Shown in pieces: positions 26,623-37,678 of a stretch of 64,000 nucleotides of DNA. Source of the stretch: Malus domestica. Its lineage: Eukaryota; Streptophyta; Magnoliopsida; Rosales; Rosaceae. The notes below the pieces were generated by a model. That model ran no database searches and had not been told where the DNA came from. It worked only from the letters and a program-made list of their open reading frames with translations. The stretch spans positions 21,937,501 through 22,001,500 of the forward strand of contig NC_091667.1 in NCBI RefSeq assembly GCF_042453785.1, given 5' to 3'. A program made the translations under genes and the position numbers. Numbering within the stretch: the stretch's first letter is position 1; every line of letters starts with the position of its first letter.

Positions 26623-26689
26623 AGGCTCCCTCTTGTTTGTTTATTTTGACTCAAGTATATGTACATATTTGTAACTTATCGGGGATATC

Positions 26690-26695
26690 AATAAA
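26690..26695 (+). terminator. Candidate poly(A) signal after the coiled-coil ORF
   Basis: AATAAATAAG lies about 70 nt after the stop, in a T-rich stretch, completing a TATA-ORF-poly(A) arrangement. Confidence 0.35.
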
Positions 26696-26880
26696 TAAGC
26701 TTTCCTTCATTTCAACGTATTGTGTTAAATACACCAAAGCCTTCTTCGCTAAGTTCTTTGAATTTTCTTTTGTTAAAGCTTGTATGTTGAAGCTTTGTGA
26801 GTGGAGCATGTAGGTTGAGGTAGTGTTCCCTTAATTTCCCGAGTGAGGAAAACTTCTCGGTTGGAGACTTGGAAAATCCA

Positions 26881-28583
26881 AGTCACTGAGTGGGATCGGC
26901 TATATGAATCTTAGAACGCCATTGTGTTCTGTCCTGTGTCATGTCCTCCGTTAGATCCAAGTACTCTAAGTCTTTTCTTAGGGTCTCTTCCAAAGTTTTC
27001 CTAGGTCTTCCTCTACCTCTTCGGCCTTGAACCTCTGTCCCATAGTCGCATCTTCTAATCGGAGCGTCAATAGGCCTTCTTTGCACATGTCCAAACCATC
27101 GTAACCGATTTTCTCTCATCTTTCCTTCAATTTCGGCTACTCCTACTTTACCCCGGATATCCTTATTCCTAATCTTATCCTTTCTCGTGTGTCCACACAT
27201 CCAACGAAGCATCCTCATCTCCGCTACACCCATTTTGTGTACGTGTTGATGCTTCACCGCCCAACATTCTGTGCCATACAGCATCGCCGGCCTTATTGCC
27301 GTCCTATAAAATTTTCCCTTGAGCTTCAGTGGCATACGGCGGTCACACAACACGACGGATGCACTCTTCCACTTCATCCATCCAGCTTGTATTCTATGGT
27401 TGAGATCTCCATCTAATTCTCCGTTCTTTTGCAAGATAGATCCTAGGTAACGAAAACGGTCGTTCTTTGGTATTTCTTGATCTCCGATCCTCACCCCTAA
27501 CTCGTTTTGGCCTCCATTTGCACTGAACTTGCACTCCATATATTCTGTCTTTGATCGGCTTGGGCGAAGACCTTTAGATTCCAACACTTCTCTCCAAAGG
27601 TTAAGCTTTGCATTTACCCCTTCCTGAGTTTCATCTATCAACACTATATCGTCTGCGAAAAGCATACACCAAGGAATATCATCTTGAATATGTCCTGTTA
27701 ACTCATCCATTACCAACGCAAAAAGGTAAGGACTTAAGGATGAGCCTTGATGTAATCCTACAGTTATGGGAAAACTTTCGGTTTGTCCTTCATGAGTTCT
27801 TACGGCAGTCTTTGCTCCTTCATACATATCCTGTATAGCTTGGATATATGTTACTCGTACTCCTTTCTTCTCTAAAATCCTCCAAATCTATAAAGACCAT
27901 GTGTAAATCCTTTTTCCCATCTCTATATCTTTCCATCAATCTTCGTAAGAGATAGATTGCCTCCATGGTTGAGCGCCCTGGCATGAACCCGAATTGGTTG
28001 TCCGAAACCCGTGTCTCTTGCCTCAATCTATGTTCAATGACTCTCTCCCAGAGCTTCATTGTATGACTCATTAGCTTAATACCCCTATAGTTCATGCAAT
28101 TTTGTACATCGCCCTTATTCTTGTAGATAGGCACCAAAGTGCTCGTTCGCCACTCATTTGGCATCTTCTTCATTTTCAAAATCCTATTGAAAAGGTCAGT
28201 GAGCCATGTTATACCTGTCTCTCCCAAAACTTTCCACACTTCGATTGGTATATCATCTGGGCCTACTGCTTTTCTATGCTTCATCTTCTTCAAAGCTACA
28301 ACCACTTATTCCTTCCGGATTCTACGATAAAAATAGTAGTTTCTACACTCTTCTGAGTTACTCAACTCCTCTAAAGAAGCACTTCTTTCATGTCCTTCAT
28401 TGAAAAGATTATGAAAATAACATTTCCATCTGTCTTTAACCGCGTTCTCTGTAGCAAGAACCTTTCCATCCTCATCCTTGATGCACCTCACTTGGTTTAG
28501 GTCCCTTGTCTTCTTTTCCCTTGCTCTAGCTAGTTTATAGATATCCAACTCTCCTTCTTTGGTACCAGGAGAGTTGGATATCT
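26881..28583 (-). mobile_element. 5'-truncated RTE-type LINE, reverse transcriptase region, inactive
   Basis: Minus-strand frames give the RT domain in order: ARAREKKTRDLNQVRCIKDE, VGPDDIPIEVWK, WRTSTLVPIYKNKGD, FGFMPGRST, LHMVFIDLE, LHQGSSLSPYLF and the catalytic FADD (about 27648-27659), then the C-terminal region to 26883. Lesions: TAA at 28306-28308, and a deletion with frame change near 27880 that removes RT motif A after LHMVFIDLE. The endonuclease domain is missing through 5' truncation. The 3' tail repeat is lost where the LTR-type element begins. Confidence 0.85.
28539..28583. repeat. Perfect 16-bp hairpin at the LINE 5' junction
   Basis: AGATATCCAACTCTCC (28539-28554) and GGAGAGTTGGATATCT (28568-28583) are exact inverse copies around a 13-nt loop. 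It lies exactly where LINE coding sequence meets host exon. It is followed by a short second copy of host exon sequence (AACAAATTGAATCA at 28584-28597, again at 28605-28618). Confidence 0.8.
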
Positions 28584-29693
28584 AACAAATTGAATCACAA
28601 ATCCAACAAATTGAATCATTGAATGGAGATAGTACCACAAAGGTTCCTTGTGCTTCAAGTATCTTGGCACAATTGCCCCAATAGGAATTATTAGACCCCA
28701 TCCAAATATAGCCAATATTCCATGGTTCTTCTTCATTTGTCCAAGATCACTAGGTGCCTCTCCCACAGATGCTGAGCCTAAAGAGAAATCGAACAAGACG
28801 GTTGTTTTATCATTGTGTATGGTTAGGTGGTTGTGCTTGGGGGAACCGCTTCCGATAGCTAAGATGATTGGCTGACGAGCAAGATGAGTTTTGAATTTCA
28901 TCTGAAAAGCCAAGTAAATTCTAGGTCCATGAATCACAACAGAAGCAGGAATGCCAGTGAGTGGCAATTCACCTTTGTCTGGTATGACTTGTGACACCTT
29001 GGAGCCTTGCAAATAGTATTGCTTAATTCTTACTTGGCCTTTTTTGTTAATCCATCCCACTATTGCACTTGAACCAACCATCATTCCATTTCTGGAAAAT
29101 CCCATTCCTACCCATCCTGTGGTGTATACAACAGATAATATAATGTTCACGACATGATCTTCTGTCTGAGAGTACTACAACAACCAAGAAAATGAAAGAA
29201 ATAGCTAGTTTCATTTAATTATATGTTGAATATATATAGTTTTGAACCGTATAATGATTTCTGCACATGTCTTTTCGTCCTTACACACCTTTGTTTATTA
29301 TGACATTTGGATTGAATAAATTAACTAAGAATCGAAGGACAAATATAAACACGAGTGCAGAAAGAGGGAGTGTGCATAAATTGTTTCTCAACAGAACCAA
29401 CTTAGCAATGAAATAAACATTGAGGACAAACTTACTCTCAGAACAAAAGTGCTCCAAATAGGCCTGCAGACTAGATCAGATGATGAATTATTATATGGTG
29501 GTAGCATAAAATTGCTCAGATCATTGTCACAAAGCTCCGATTCAACATTGCCCCTGCTGACGCTATTAACCCCCGGAACATAACTGTCATCATCAGCCAT
29601 AACAAAAAACTTGGTCTCCAAGACAAGGGTCAGAATACATAGCCTGAAAGCAAACATCGAAGCAAAAACCACCCAATACCCCGGGCTCGCCAT

Positions 29694-30063
29694 TGGAAAG
29701 ACCAAAAACTTAGGAATGGGATCCAAGGCTTGAACAGGCAGTGACAACACCATGGAAAATGTAAGTTGTGAATGAGAATGCACATTCAGGAGGTTGGGAG
29801 GTTTTAGTCTCTTGGGTTTGAAGGAAAATGGAATGTGGTTGGTGGTGGTGGGGATGCGGTTGGTGTTGGCGGATGTTGAGTGTTACAATGGTTTAATTAT
29901 TATCATATTAATGACTAAAAGTTAACTAAATCAATATTTTCAAGGCATAATATCTTTACTAATAATCTTCCAATTCTTGCAAACTAAAACAACCACCACC
30001 CACCCCCCCCCCAAAAAAAAATTAGTACACAAGAATATTTTGTTGGGCGGGGACATAATTATA
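29694..30063. other. Upstream flank of the cytochrome b561 pseudogene
   Basis: It holds the likely leader and promoter of the minus-strand gene, including a GT/GGTGG-rich stretch at 29830-29880 and a poly-C/poly-A junction near 30005. No separate gene is visible. Confidence 0.4.
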
Positions 30064-30212
30064 GGGGGTGTGTTATCCACACACCCCTATTTACTTCTCA
30101 CACATTTTTTGTTAATTTTTATCCGTTGATCTTCTTCAATTTATCCGATCCAACGGTCGAAAATTAGAAGGATATGTGAGAAGTAAAAATGGGTGTGTGG
30201 ATATCACACCCC
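30064..30212. repeat. 149-bp hAT-like MITE with perfect 8-bp TSD
   Basis: The ends GGGGGTGTGTTATCCACAC and, in reverse, GGGGTGTGATATCCACAC fold back on each other. Flanks are TAATTATA (30056-30063 and 30213-30220). The centre carries ATCCAACGG-type sequence common in plant MITEs. A single related end also lies near 60570-60620. Confidence 0.85.
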
Positions 30213-30220
30213 TAATTATA

Positions 30221-30418
30221 TTGCAAATAGTATTTTAAGCCACTGGGTTAGTCCAGTAGAGAGGCTGGGGAGAGCGATAGATACAAGTAAACTAAGTTCA
30301 AGACTATCGACACCCTCTAATTTAACAAAACAAAAAAAGTACTATTTTGTTTTGGCTAGAAGTTATAGTAAGCGGTGAGGGACGGCGGAATACTGGATTA
30401 AAAGTATAATTAAAAACG
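30221..30418. other. Short unique spacer
   Basis: Nothing recognisable lies between the 149-bp MITE and the first foldback copy. Confidence 0.4.
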
Positions 30419-31527
30419 GTAAATTACATTTTACCACTTAAGTTTGGGGTCGATTTTAATTCCTTACAACATCTTTAAAACATTTCAATTTCATACATTT
30501 ACTATCATTTTATTTCAATTTCATACATCTGTTAAGTAAAACGTTAAGTGATGACGCGGTGGCCAAATTTGTGCCACATGGCAAAAAAATATTTTTTTTA
30601 TGCATTTAAAATAGGGAACTTTAACGAAAAACTCATGGTACTGTTCACTTTAATGAAAAACCACAGTTTTACTCTAAAAGTCAATCCTGGTACTATTCAC
30701 TTACAACACATTTTTGTCATTTTCGTTAAAACTCAAAGTTTTCAAGCCATTTTCATTAGTTTTCCTTTTAAAATATTATAATAATTTATGCTATTAAAAA
30801 AAAAGAAACCCATCTTCTTCCCCCGAACACCCCCTCCCCCACCTTACCTCCCCCGCAACCCATCAACGAAGAAACTATAAGCACCCATAAAGTGCAATTC
30901 AAATGTTATGTCCATTTCTCCTATGTGCAAAACCCAATTTTTATTCAAAGAAGCATCTTTCGCATATCCATTCAATTAGAGAGAAACCCTTTTCCTGGAA
31001 AATTTATTGCTAGTGGAATACCCAATCTTTTTATTCCCGACGGTTTTCCCAGCAGCCAAATAGAACACAAAATATAATTTAAAGATGAAATGTGCAAGGA
31101 AGAAACAACAAAACGGAGAGAGAATTGGATTAGGGTCAAAAATTAGGTTTACCTGTTTGAGGTCCTTCTTCAGCCAATCTGAGAATCAATTTGATGGCAC
31201 CCAAAACGCACCCTCAGGCACCGGATTATGGACTTCCGGATATCCGGAAAGGGGATTCAGACCTCGGTGAAGAGGAAATTGAAGATTGTATAGAGGGTAG
31301 AGTGCGGTCCATGGTGAAGAGTTGTCGAGGATCTGACCCTGAGCGGAGCACTCGATGCCCATGGATGAGAGGCATTTCTCAACAGACTTGAGGGAGGAGA
31401 GGGGGCAGGAGCGGAAATCTAGGTTTGGTGGATGGCCTTTTGGGAATCGACGAGGTAGGGGTAGGGGGTTGCAGGCGGGGTGGGGTGGGATGAGGTGTGC
31501 TCGGGGAAGAAGATGAGTTTCTTTTTT
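30419..31527 (+). repeat. Foldback element copy B, right arm missing
   Basis: From GGTAAATTACATTTTACC it matches the left arm of the complete foldback at 31528 for about 200 bp (CTTACAACATCTTTAAAACA core, GTGCCACATGGCAAA). It then diverges into a C-rich and G-rich interior. No inverse arm is found, so copy A probably replaced or truncated it. It contains the inserted 154-bp MITE at 30613-30766. Its right border is taken as the start of copy A. Confidence 0.6.
30613..30766 (+). repeat. 154-bp hAT-like MITE, copy 3, with perfect 8-bp TSD and empty site
   Basis: It runs AGGGAACTTTAACG ... TTAGTTTTCCT, flanked by TTTAAAAT (30605-30612 and 30767-30774). The sister foldback copy reads CATTTAAAATATTATAAT at about 31723-31740 without the insert, an unoccupied version of this site. 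This fixes the ends of the family. Confidence 0.9.
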
Positions 31528-33165
31528 GGGTAAATTACATTTTACCCCCTCATGTTTGGAGTCGATTTCAATTCCTTACAACATCTTTAAAACATTTCAC
31601 TTTCATACCCCACCTACTATTTTATTTCAATATAGTACATCCGTTACATTTTCCATCCATTGATCCGTTAAGAGCTGACGTGGCTGCCACATTTGTGCCA
31701 CATGGCAAATATATTTTTTTAGCCATTTAAAATATTATAATATTTATCCTATTTATTAAATAAAATAAAAAAACCCACACCCACACCCATATCCTTTTCC
31801 TTCCCCTCACTTCTCTACAACCTCAAACCCACTTCTCCCTACACCTCTCCAATGGCTTCCTCCTCCCTATCCCTCATCTCCCCCCCAGGTCGAAAAAATC
31901 TTTTGTTTTTAGTTATTTTCATAGTTTATGAGTCCCCTCTTTATACTCGCCAAAACCCAGAACGGGAAGCCCTTTTTTACTTCAAAACCGCCCTTAGAAA
32001 CCCTTAATTCTCCCCTCGTGGTGGCCTTCCACCTTGCACTACGACTGGGTTGGCGCCCCTCCCGTCACTCTTCGTCAAAGGCCCGCTCCCTTCCTCTTCT
32101 TCGCTGTGTTGGACCTCTCCTCCAATGTACTCCGCGGTAAATTTCGGCATCCGACCTCAAAGCTCCGCCTCCTAATTGTGGAAATTAGGGTTTCTTTTTC
32201 CTGAAAATTCCAGATTATTAGTTGTTCACGACTCCACCTTCAGGGATGGGGGAGTGAGTTATGGTTTTGGTGGTAAAAATAGGGGGGATGGACAAAAGGG
32301 GGAATGAGGGTGAGGATGAATTGCAAAAACTTGCTCGAGAATGCAGATGGGGAGGCAGCATTGGAGAAGTTTATGGTGGGTTTTTTAGGGTTTTGGGTGG
32401 GGTGGGTTAGGATGGGGTGTTTGGGTTGCAGAGAAGGGGAAGGGCTTGGGGGGAATGGTTTCTGGGTTTGATTGGGTTTTTTTTTTTTTAATTTTTTTTA
32501 AATTTATAAATAGGATAAATATTATAATATCTTAAATGGGTAAAAAATTATTATTTTTGCTACGTGGTACAAATGTGGCAGCTAGGAATGGGCAAAATAC
32601 ACATGGTTACGGTTATGATGAATGTACCTATAATGGTAATGGTGTTTAATTGTAAAAAAAAAAAAAAAAAAACTTGACCATTTTTTTTTTTTAATTTTCA
32701 AGTTGTTGAAAAACATGATGGGTGAAAAAGTGGTCAGGGTAAAAAAAGAAAACAAAGAAAACAAAGAAAGATAAACGGCTTAAAAAGGGTAAATGGGTAT
32801 TAAATGGTTACGGTTAAATGGGTATGCGATTATGAGTATGGTTAACCGTTTATAAACGGTTATGGGTATAACCGTTTAGGCAATTACCCAACGGGTAAAC
32901 GGTTATGCGGGTATGAGCATAAACGGTTATGGGTAAATAACCGCAGTTACCCGCCCGCCATAACCGTTGCCCATCCCTAGTGACAGCCACGTCAACACAA
33001 ATGTGGCAGCCACGTCAACTCTTAATAGACCAATGGATGAAAAATGTAACGGATGTATTATATTGAAATAAAATAGTACTTGAGGTATGAAAGTGAAATG
33101 TTTTAAAGATGTTGTAAGGAATTGAAATCGATCTCAAACCTGAGAGGGTAAATTATAATTTACCC
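31528..33165. mobile_element. Foldback element copy A with about 200-bp inverted arms
   Basis: The left arm (31528-31730) starts GGGTAAATTACATTTTACC. The right arm (about 32980-33165) is its inverse, ending TAATTATAATTTACCC and sharing the CTTACAACATCTTTAAAACA core and CCACATTTGTG. The interior is non-coding. Long arms and no transposase suggest a Mutator-type or other foldback MITE; no clear duplication was found. A hAT-like MITE sits inside at 32583. Confidence 0.75.
32583..32979. repeat. 397-bp hAT-like MITE nested in the foldback
   Basis: The ends TAGGAATGGGCAA and, in reverse, TAGGGATGGGCAA are flanked by GTGGCAGC (32575-32582) and GTGACAGC (32980-32987), an 8-bp duplication with one mismatch. 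The interior is rich in repeats of AAACGGTTATGGGTA type and has runs of A and T near 32655-32690. Confidence 0.8.
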
Positions 33166-33490
33166 AATTAAAAAAATAAAAATAGTACAATTTTATTACT
33201 TGGATATATATTAGACAAAAACATATGGGATGATTGGATATGAATGATGAAGCACTTTGAAGTTGACTTCTTGTGTATTACCCGACAGTTTTTGACACGA
33301 CACGAAAACACACAAAAATAATGGGTTTCGGGTCAACACGATAACTAATCGGGTCATTATCGGGTGACCCGTTAAGAACCCGTTAATAACATGTTCTTAA
33401 CGGGTATACACGCGGATAACAAGTGGGTAACCCGTTAAGAAAAAAATTATTTTGATAATTTTAAAGTTTAATTACCAAAAGATTTATTAT

Positions 33491-35829
33491 TGACACACCC
33501 CGACCGAGGTCAAGGCTTGCTATTCATCACGTGAGAGTGACGTAGTCATGTGCACAGTGCAGAAGCGACAAATATAGCAAACATACGAATAATTAAAAAA
33601 CATAATACTAGTGTGCACTTCTAAACAGAAAGTGGTAGGAGTTAAGTACAACAGTAACACTCCTAGTCAGAGTATAAAGTTTAGGTGCAGTTCAGTAGGA
33701 GAAGTACTAGTTATACAGTACCAAGAATGTCCTACTATTATATGGATAAGTCAGAACTGCCGACATCCTCTAACTACCAACAACAATCTTACTTAAAACC
33801 TGGAGGGGCGCAAAACAGAAAACGTGAGTGGGCAAAAACAAATGTTTTACAAAATCATTTCATTTATCAACATATCTAACCCCTCGCTGTAAAACATGTA
33901 AAATTTTTCCAGAATCAAGATGTGAGCATATACACATATATCTGAAATCATAACTATTCAATTCATGCTTCACATAAACATATTCATATGTATGCCATGC
34001 CAAAATATAATAAGTAACAATCCAGGTAATAATGATTTCAAAGAAATATGACATGTTAGCCGGAATTCCTGAGTAGTCTGTACGGCTGAATTCATAGCTC
34101 AAACTCAATCTAGCCGGAGTCACTACTATGACCTATACGACAATATACTGCATATAAGTCGGAACCACTAAAAATGGTCTGTACGACAAGGTTGGGTGAG
34201 ATATTGTTATGCTCAATTCTACTTTCTCAATACTAGTTGTGCAATAATACATTAGTCACCTACGAGTCGGAACCACTTATAGTGGTCTGTACGACAAGAC
34301 TGTGCACCTAATTGGATCCAATGTGAGCATATGGTGCGGGATGTGACATAATTTACAGTCATGTGCCAACTCTCTCTGGCTAAATCGCAATCACCCGAGG
34401 TGTAGTTTTATGAGCCCATCGTTCTCAGTCACATCTCATATATCCAACCAAACATGTTCATCACGCTACTCAATTCTTCAAATAAACTTATATCTCATTT
34501 ATTTCATGTCATATATTGTATGGCTGCACCTAACATTTCGTTAGGCTACCTACGTACCCTAAACAGAGATCAAGCCGTTCGTAATTCACATATACCAAAC
34601 ATAACTTACATGTACTTACCTGTGCCTGCACAACACCACAATTATATATATATATATATGCAACCATGAAATGCATATTCAAAATATAATGGCATTTGGC
34701 ATATTATTTCAAAGCATATTTTCATTTAAAACACATTTCTGAGAATTATATCAAGTATAAAATTATATGCTGAAAACAAAAGCCCACTCACTGATAAGCC
34801 GAAGGGTCATAGCCCCCGATTCGCCCATGGATACGCTCGTCCTCGGGATAAGTCTCACCTATATGTGAATAAACTATAAAAATGTTATTTTAAAGCACAT
34901 AGACAAAACTAGCTAATAACTTCTCATACATTGCATTGCTCAAAATGGGTATATGAATATACCACAGTGATCTACTCGACGTCGCGGACGTCGAGATATT
35001 TTTAAAATAATTTTCCTAGGGCCCACGCGCCCTCACGCGCCGGGGAGGCCACGGTGCCACGCGCCCCCCACGCGCATCATCTTCTTCGTCCAGACGTCGG
35101 AAAACTGGGCAACCCTATAATCAAAGATTTCTCATTCGTTTTTACACCATTTTCCATGAAATTTTCACCAGAACTTCATAAATTTCGAGAGGAAGAAGGC
35201 TATACTTTTTAAAACTTCCAAATCCTTCGAAAACTCGTCGGGACAATTTCACCAAAACCGGCCAACTTCTAACCTCGTGATCCCTACGTCCAAAACCTTC
35301 AAACGAAGCACTCTGAGTTTCCTTGGGATCTCACTAAGCTTGCTATAAGCTTGGATTGTCCTAAAACACAACCATTTAAAAGTTCATGAATAGTGCTCAA
35401 CTCGGAGCTTGAGTTTTCAACGTGATATCGAACAAGTTCTTACCTGAAATTGGTACCTTTGAACTCGTAGGGTCCTCACGAACACGATGGTACCATTTTC
35501 TTCCTTGATCTATGAAGATTTGGCTTGGTTTGACCTTGTCCGTACCAAGGAGAGGGAAGAGAGAGTGAGTCCGAGAGAGAGAGAGGGTGCACGGGAATGA
35601 GACAGAGAATGAAGGTGATATGGATGTGTGTGTGGTCCAACCTACACACCAATCATAACTAACCAAGGTTAAGTTCTCATAGGCCCTAAAAACTTAGGAA
35701 AATAACCACATTGGTCCATTTCTAAAACTGTCACATACGACTCACAATGCCACAAACGCTCAAGGGCATTTTAGTCTTTTCACATCAACAGTAACAAAAT
35801 AATGTATATTTCCAAGACAGGTTGTGACA
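33491..35829 (+). mobile_element. 2.3-kb solo LTR with 5-bp TSD
   Basis: It starts TGACACACCCCGACC and ends GACAGGTTGTGACA, flanked by ATTAT (33486-33490 and 35830-35834). No gag-pol frame, second LTR or primer-binding site is present. Inside, four imperfect modules of GTCGGAACCACT ... GTCTGTACGAC type lie at 34045-34300. A GA-rich tract is at 35550-35590. Strand is assigned by resemblance to plant LTRs that start TGTCACACCCCGACC, which is uncertain. Confidence 0.75.
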
Positions 35830-36989
35830 ATTATAAAATACAATAGCCATATTAATATATACAATATATTCTATATTAAATATATTGTTTTGTATTATTA
35901 TTCTATATAAGTTAAAAAAAAAATAGTCATTATTTATCTAAACACTATATTAATAGAAATCTGGTTGTCAACCAAAATTGTATAAAATTACTAATATAAC
36001 CCTCTAATCAAAACCAAAATTGTAATTTCATGAACACAAATTTTATTGTTTTTTATATGAACCTCATAGCCAAGTGATGATAACAGGTTGGAAATTCAAT
36101 ATCTTGCCACATTCCTCTCTTCCCTCTAATTCTATCTCTCTATTTTCTTCTTCCATCGTCGATGTCACAAATCCGGGTCAGGTTTAGGTGGGATAGGTCT
36201 CATAGGACGGGGTGTGTGGGAACAAGATCATGAGTGGTTCGAAGGAGGGGGTAGTGGTTCGAATGAGGGGGTGGTGGATCGAATTGTGGAGGTTAGGTCG
36301 TAGAGGGTGGGCTAGGTAGGTGGTGGAGGGGTGTGCACTTGTGATGATCGTTGGATGAGGCCACCACTTAGATGGGTTTCACTGGGTACCGTTTTAAGTG
36401 ACGGGGGTGGAGTAGTGGTATTGTCGTTTATTTATTTAAGCTTAATAGGGATTTTATAAATTAAAGCATAAATGGATACTCATAATCCAATGAATTGAGT
36501 GACAAAAATAAAAAAATTGGCACACGCATCAAAGGGAGGACAATCATATACTTATTTTTTCAATTTTACCCTCACTTTTGATACACAATATTTACATAAG
36601 GAGGACAAAACAGTAATTGTGTAATATTAAAAAAAATATGCACTTATTAAGATAAATTGTTCACACACACAAAGTGTGTGCTTTCCGCTAGTTTTTATTA
36701 TGAGAGTTCCTTATTATCATTACTAGGATAAATTTTACTTAACATGTTGTTTTCCAAAATTAAAATAAACTAGTGTAGTATTTGATTGTATAGGCAAGAA
36801 CTAAGAAGACATACATACAAGTATGAAAAATGTGAAAGAATATTTAAACATTGTGATTCATCATTATTCCTCTACGAACAGATAATGGTTACACTTACAT
36901 TATCGTTTAGATTTTTAAAATCCTCCAAACCCTCATGAATAATGTTTTTTATATTAGGACAAAATTAATAAAATTAATAATAATTATTG
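35830..36989. other. AT-rich interior of the large hAT-like element
   Basis: No coding segment is supported. A G-rich patch (36170-36420) carries GGGGGTGGTGG-type repeats. The rest is AT-rich. Confidence 0.4.
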
Positions 36990-37598
36990 TAGAAGTGTAA
37001 AAAATGTAAAAAAAAAAATATATATATATACAATCACTCATAGTGACAAGCTTTACAACTTTCATGAAGGGGGCAGCTTCGAAATCCAACACTATAATCC
37101 ATAAACCTTAAATTTATATTTAACCGTCAATTGTCATTTACACTTTATTCTTCTTACTGAATTTCATTTTAATTTTTTTTTTAAAAACATGATCATCTGG
37201 CGGATGTAAAAAGATGAACAATTCAGATATTTGATATCACGTTTCGATATTTACGGTTAACTGAAATATGAGTCGATGTCATATAGTTTGTAGAAACTTT
37301 ATAAACATCAAGCAATATATTCACTAACCGTAAAACTCTGAATATAATATCAACGATCCAAACTGTTGATCTTCCTGCATCTTCTAATAGATCATGTTTT
37401 CAAAAAAACAAAATCTGAAGAAAAAAAATTTGATGAGAACAATGAAGCATAAATGTAAACAACAATCAACGGTTAAATTTTGATCAATGATTTATATGAT
37501 TATAGTGGCGATTTTTTAAGTTAAGCTCTTCATGAAAGTTGTAAAGTTTGTCATTATGAGCGTTTATATATATTTTTTCTATATTTTTTACACTTCTA
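36990..37598. repeat. Foldback MITE with about 100-bp inverted repeats
   Basis: The left end TAGAAGTGTAAAAAATGTA and the right end, in reverse TAGAAGTGTAAAAAATATA, stay paired for about 100 bp, through TTTACAACTTTCATGAAG in both arms. The centre is non-coding. No firm duplication was found. Confidence 0.7.
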
Positions 37599-37678
37599 CA
37601 TTAATTAAAAAACTATTAAAGACTTTACTTAATTAATTAAGCTATCCATTAATTTATACCCATTTTGTTTCAGAAGTA

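Larger units (their letters stand above)
22986..26880 (+). mobile_element. Non-autonomous LTR-type element lying between the two LINE segments
   Basis: The stretch has no gag-pol similarity. It opens with ACACAAGATGTACGTGGTTC-type sequence (23057 on), which also occurs in the element at 62.6 kb, and then holds two sets of tandem repeats. It ends with a compact cassette: TATA-like sequence (25827), one long frame for a coiled-coil protein (25948-26622) and AATAAA (26690). I could not pair two LTRs or find a duplication, so the borders are set by where LINE similarity stops. Confidence 0.55.
21763..29693 (-). pseudogene. DOMON and cytochrome b561 domain protein, exon split by a 6.2-kb insertion
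   Basis: Pieces in gene order: 29436-29693 (start at MASPGYW, signal-peptide-like; an in-frame Met also lies at 29783), 29174 down to 28593, [insertion], 22374 to 22259, and 22044 to 21763 with the stop. The first pieces encode a secreted DOMON domain (GWVGMGFSRNGMMVGSSAI). The rest encodes the membrane b561 domain with its four haem-ligand histidines (NHGILAIF, LHSMIQ, THRGIG, YHHWIGR). The family moves electrons from ascorbate across membranes; this copy resembles Arabidopsis At3g07570. The coding halves GFVI and GLAAVV would join exactly if the insertion and one copy of the 8-bp duplication AATCACAA (22367-22374, 28593-28600) were absent. I found no other stop or frameshift, so the break looks recent, or this may be one allele only. 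A splice that skips the insert in frame is not evident. Confidence 0.85.

Noticed and set aside
28593..28600. Reading the 6.2-kb insertion as an ordinary intron
   Set aside because: No GT-AG pair at the borders restores the b561 frame, and the borders instead show an 8-bp duplication and a LINE tail.
30305..30380. Possible tRNA or small RNA gene
   Set aside because: No cloverleaf, A box or B box could be read. The only convincing Pol III B box is in the SINE copies.
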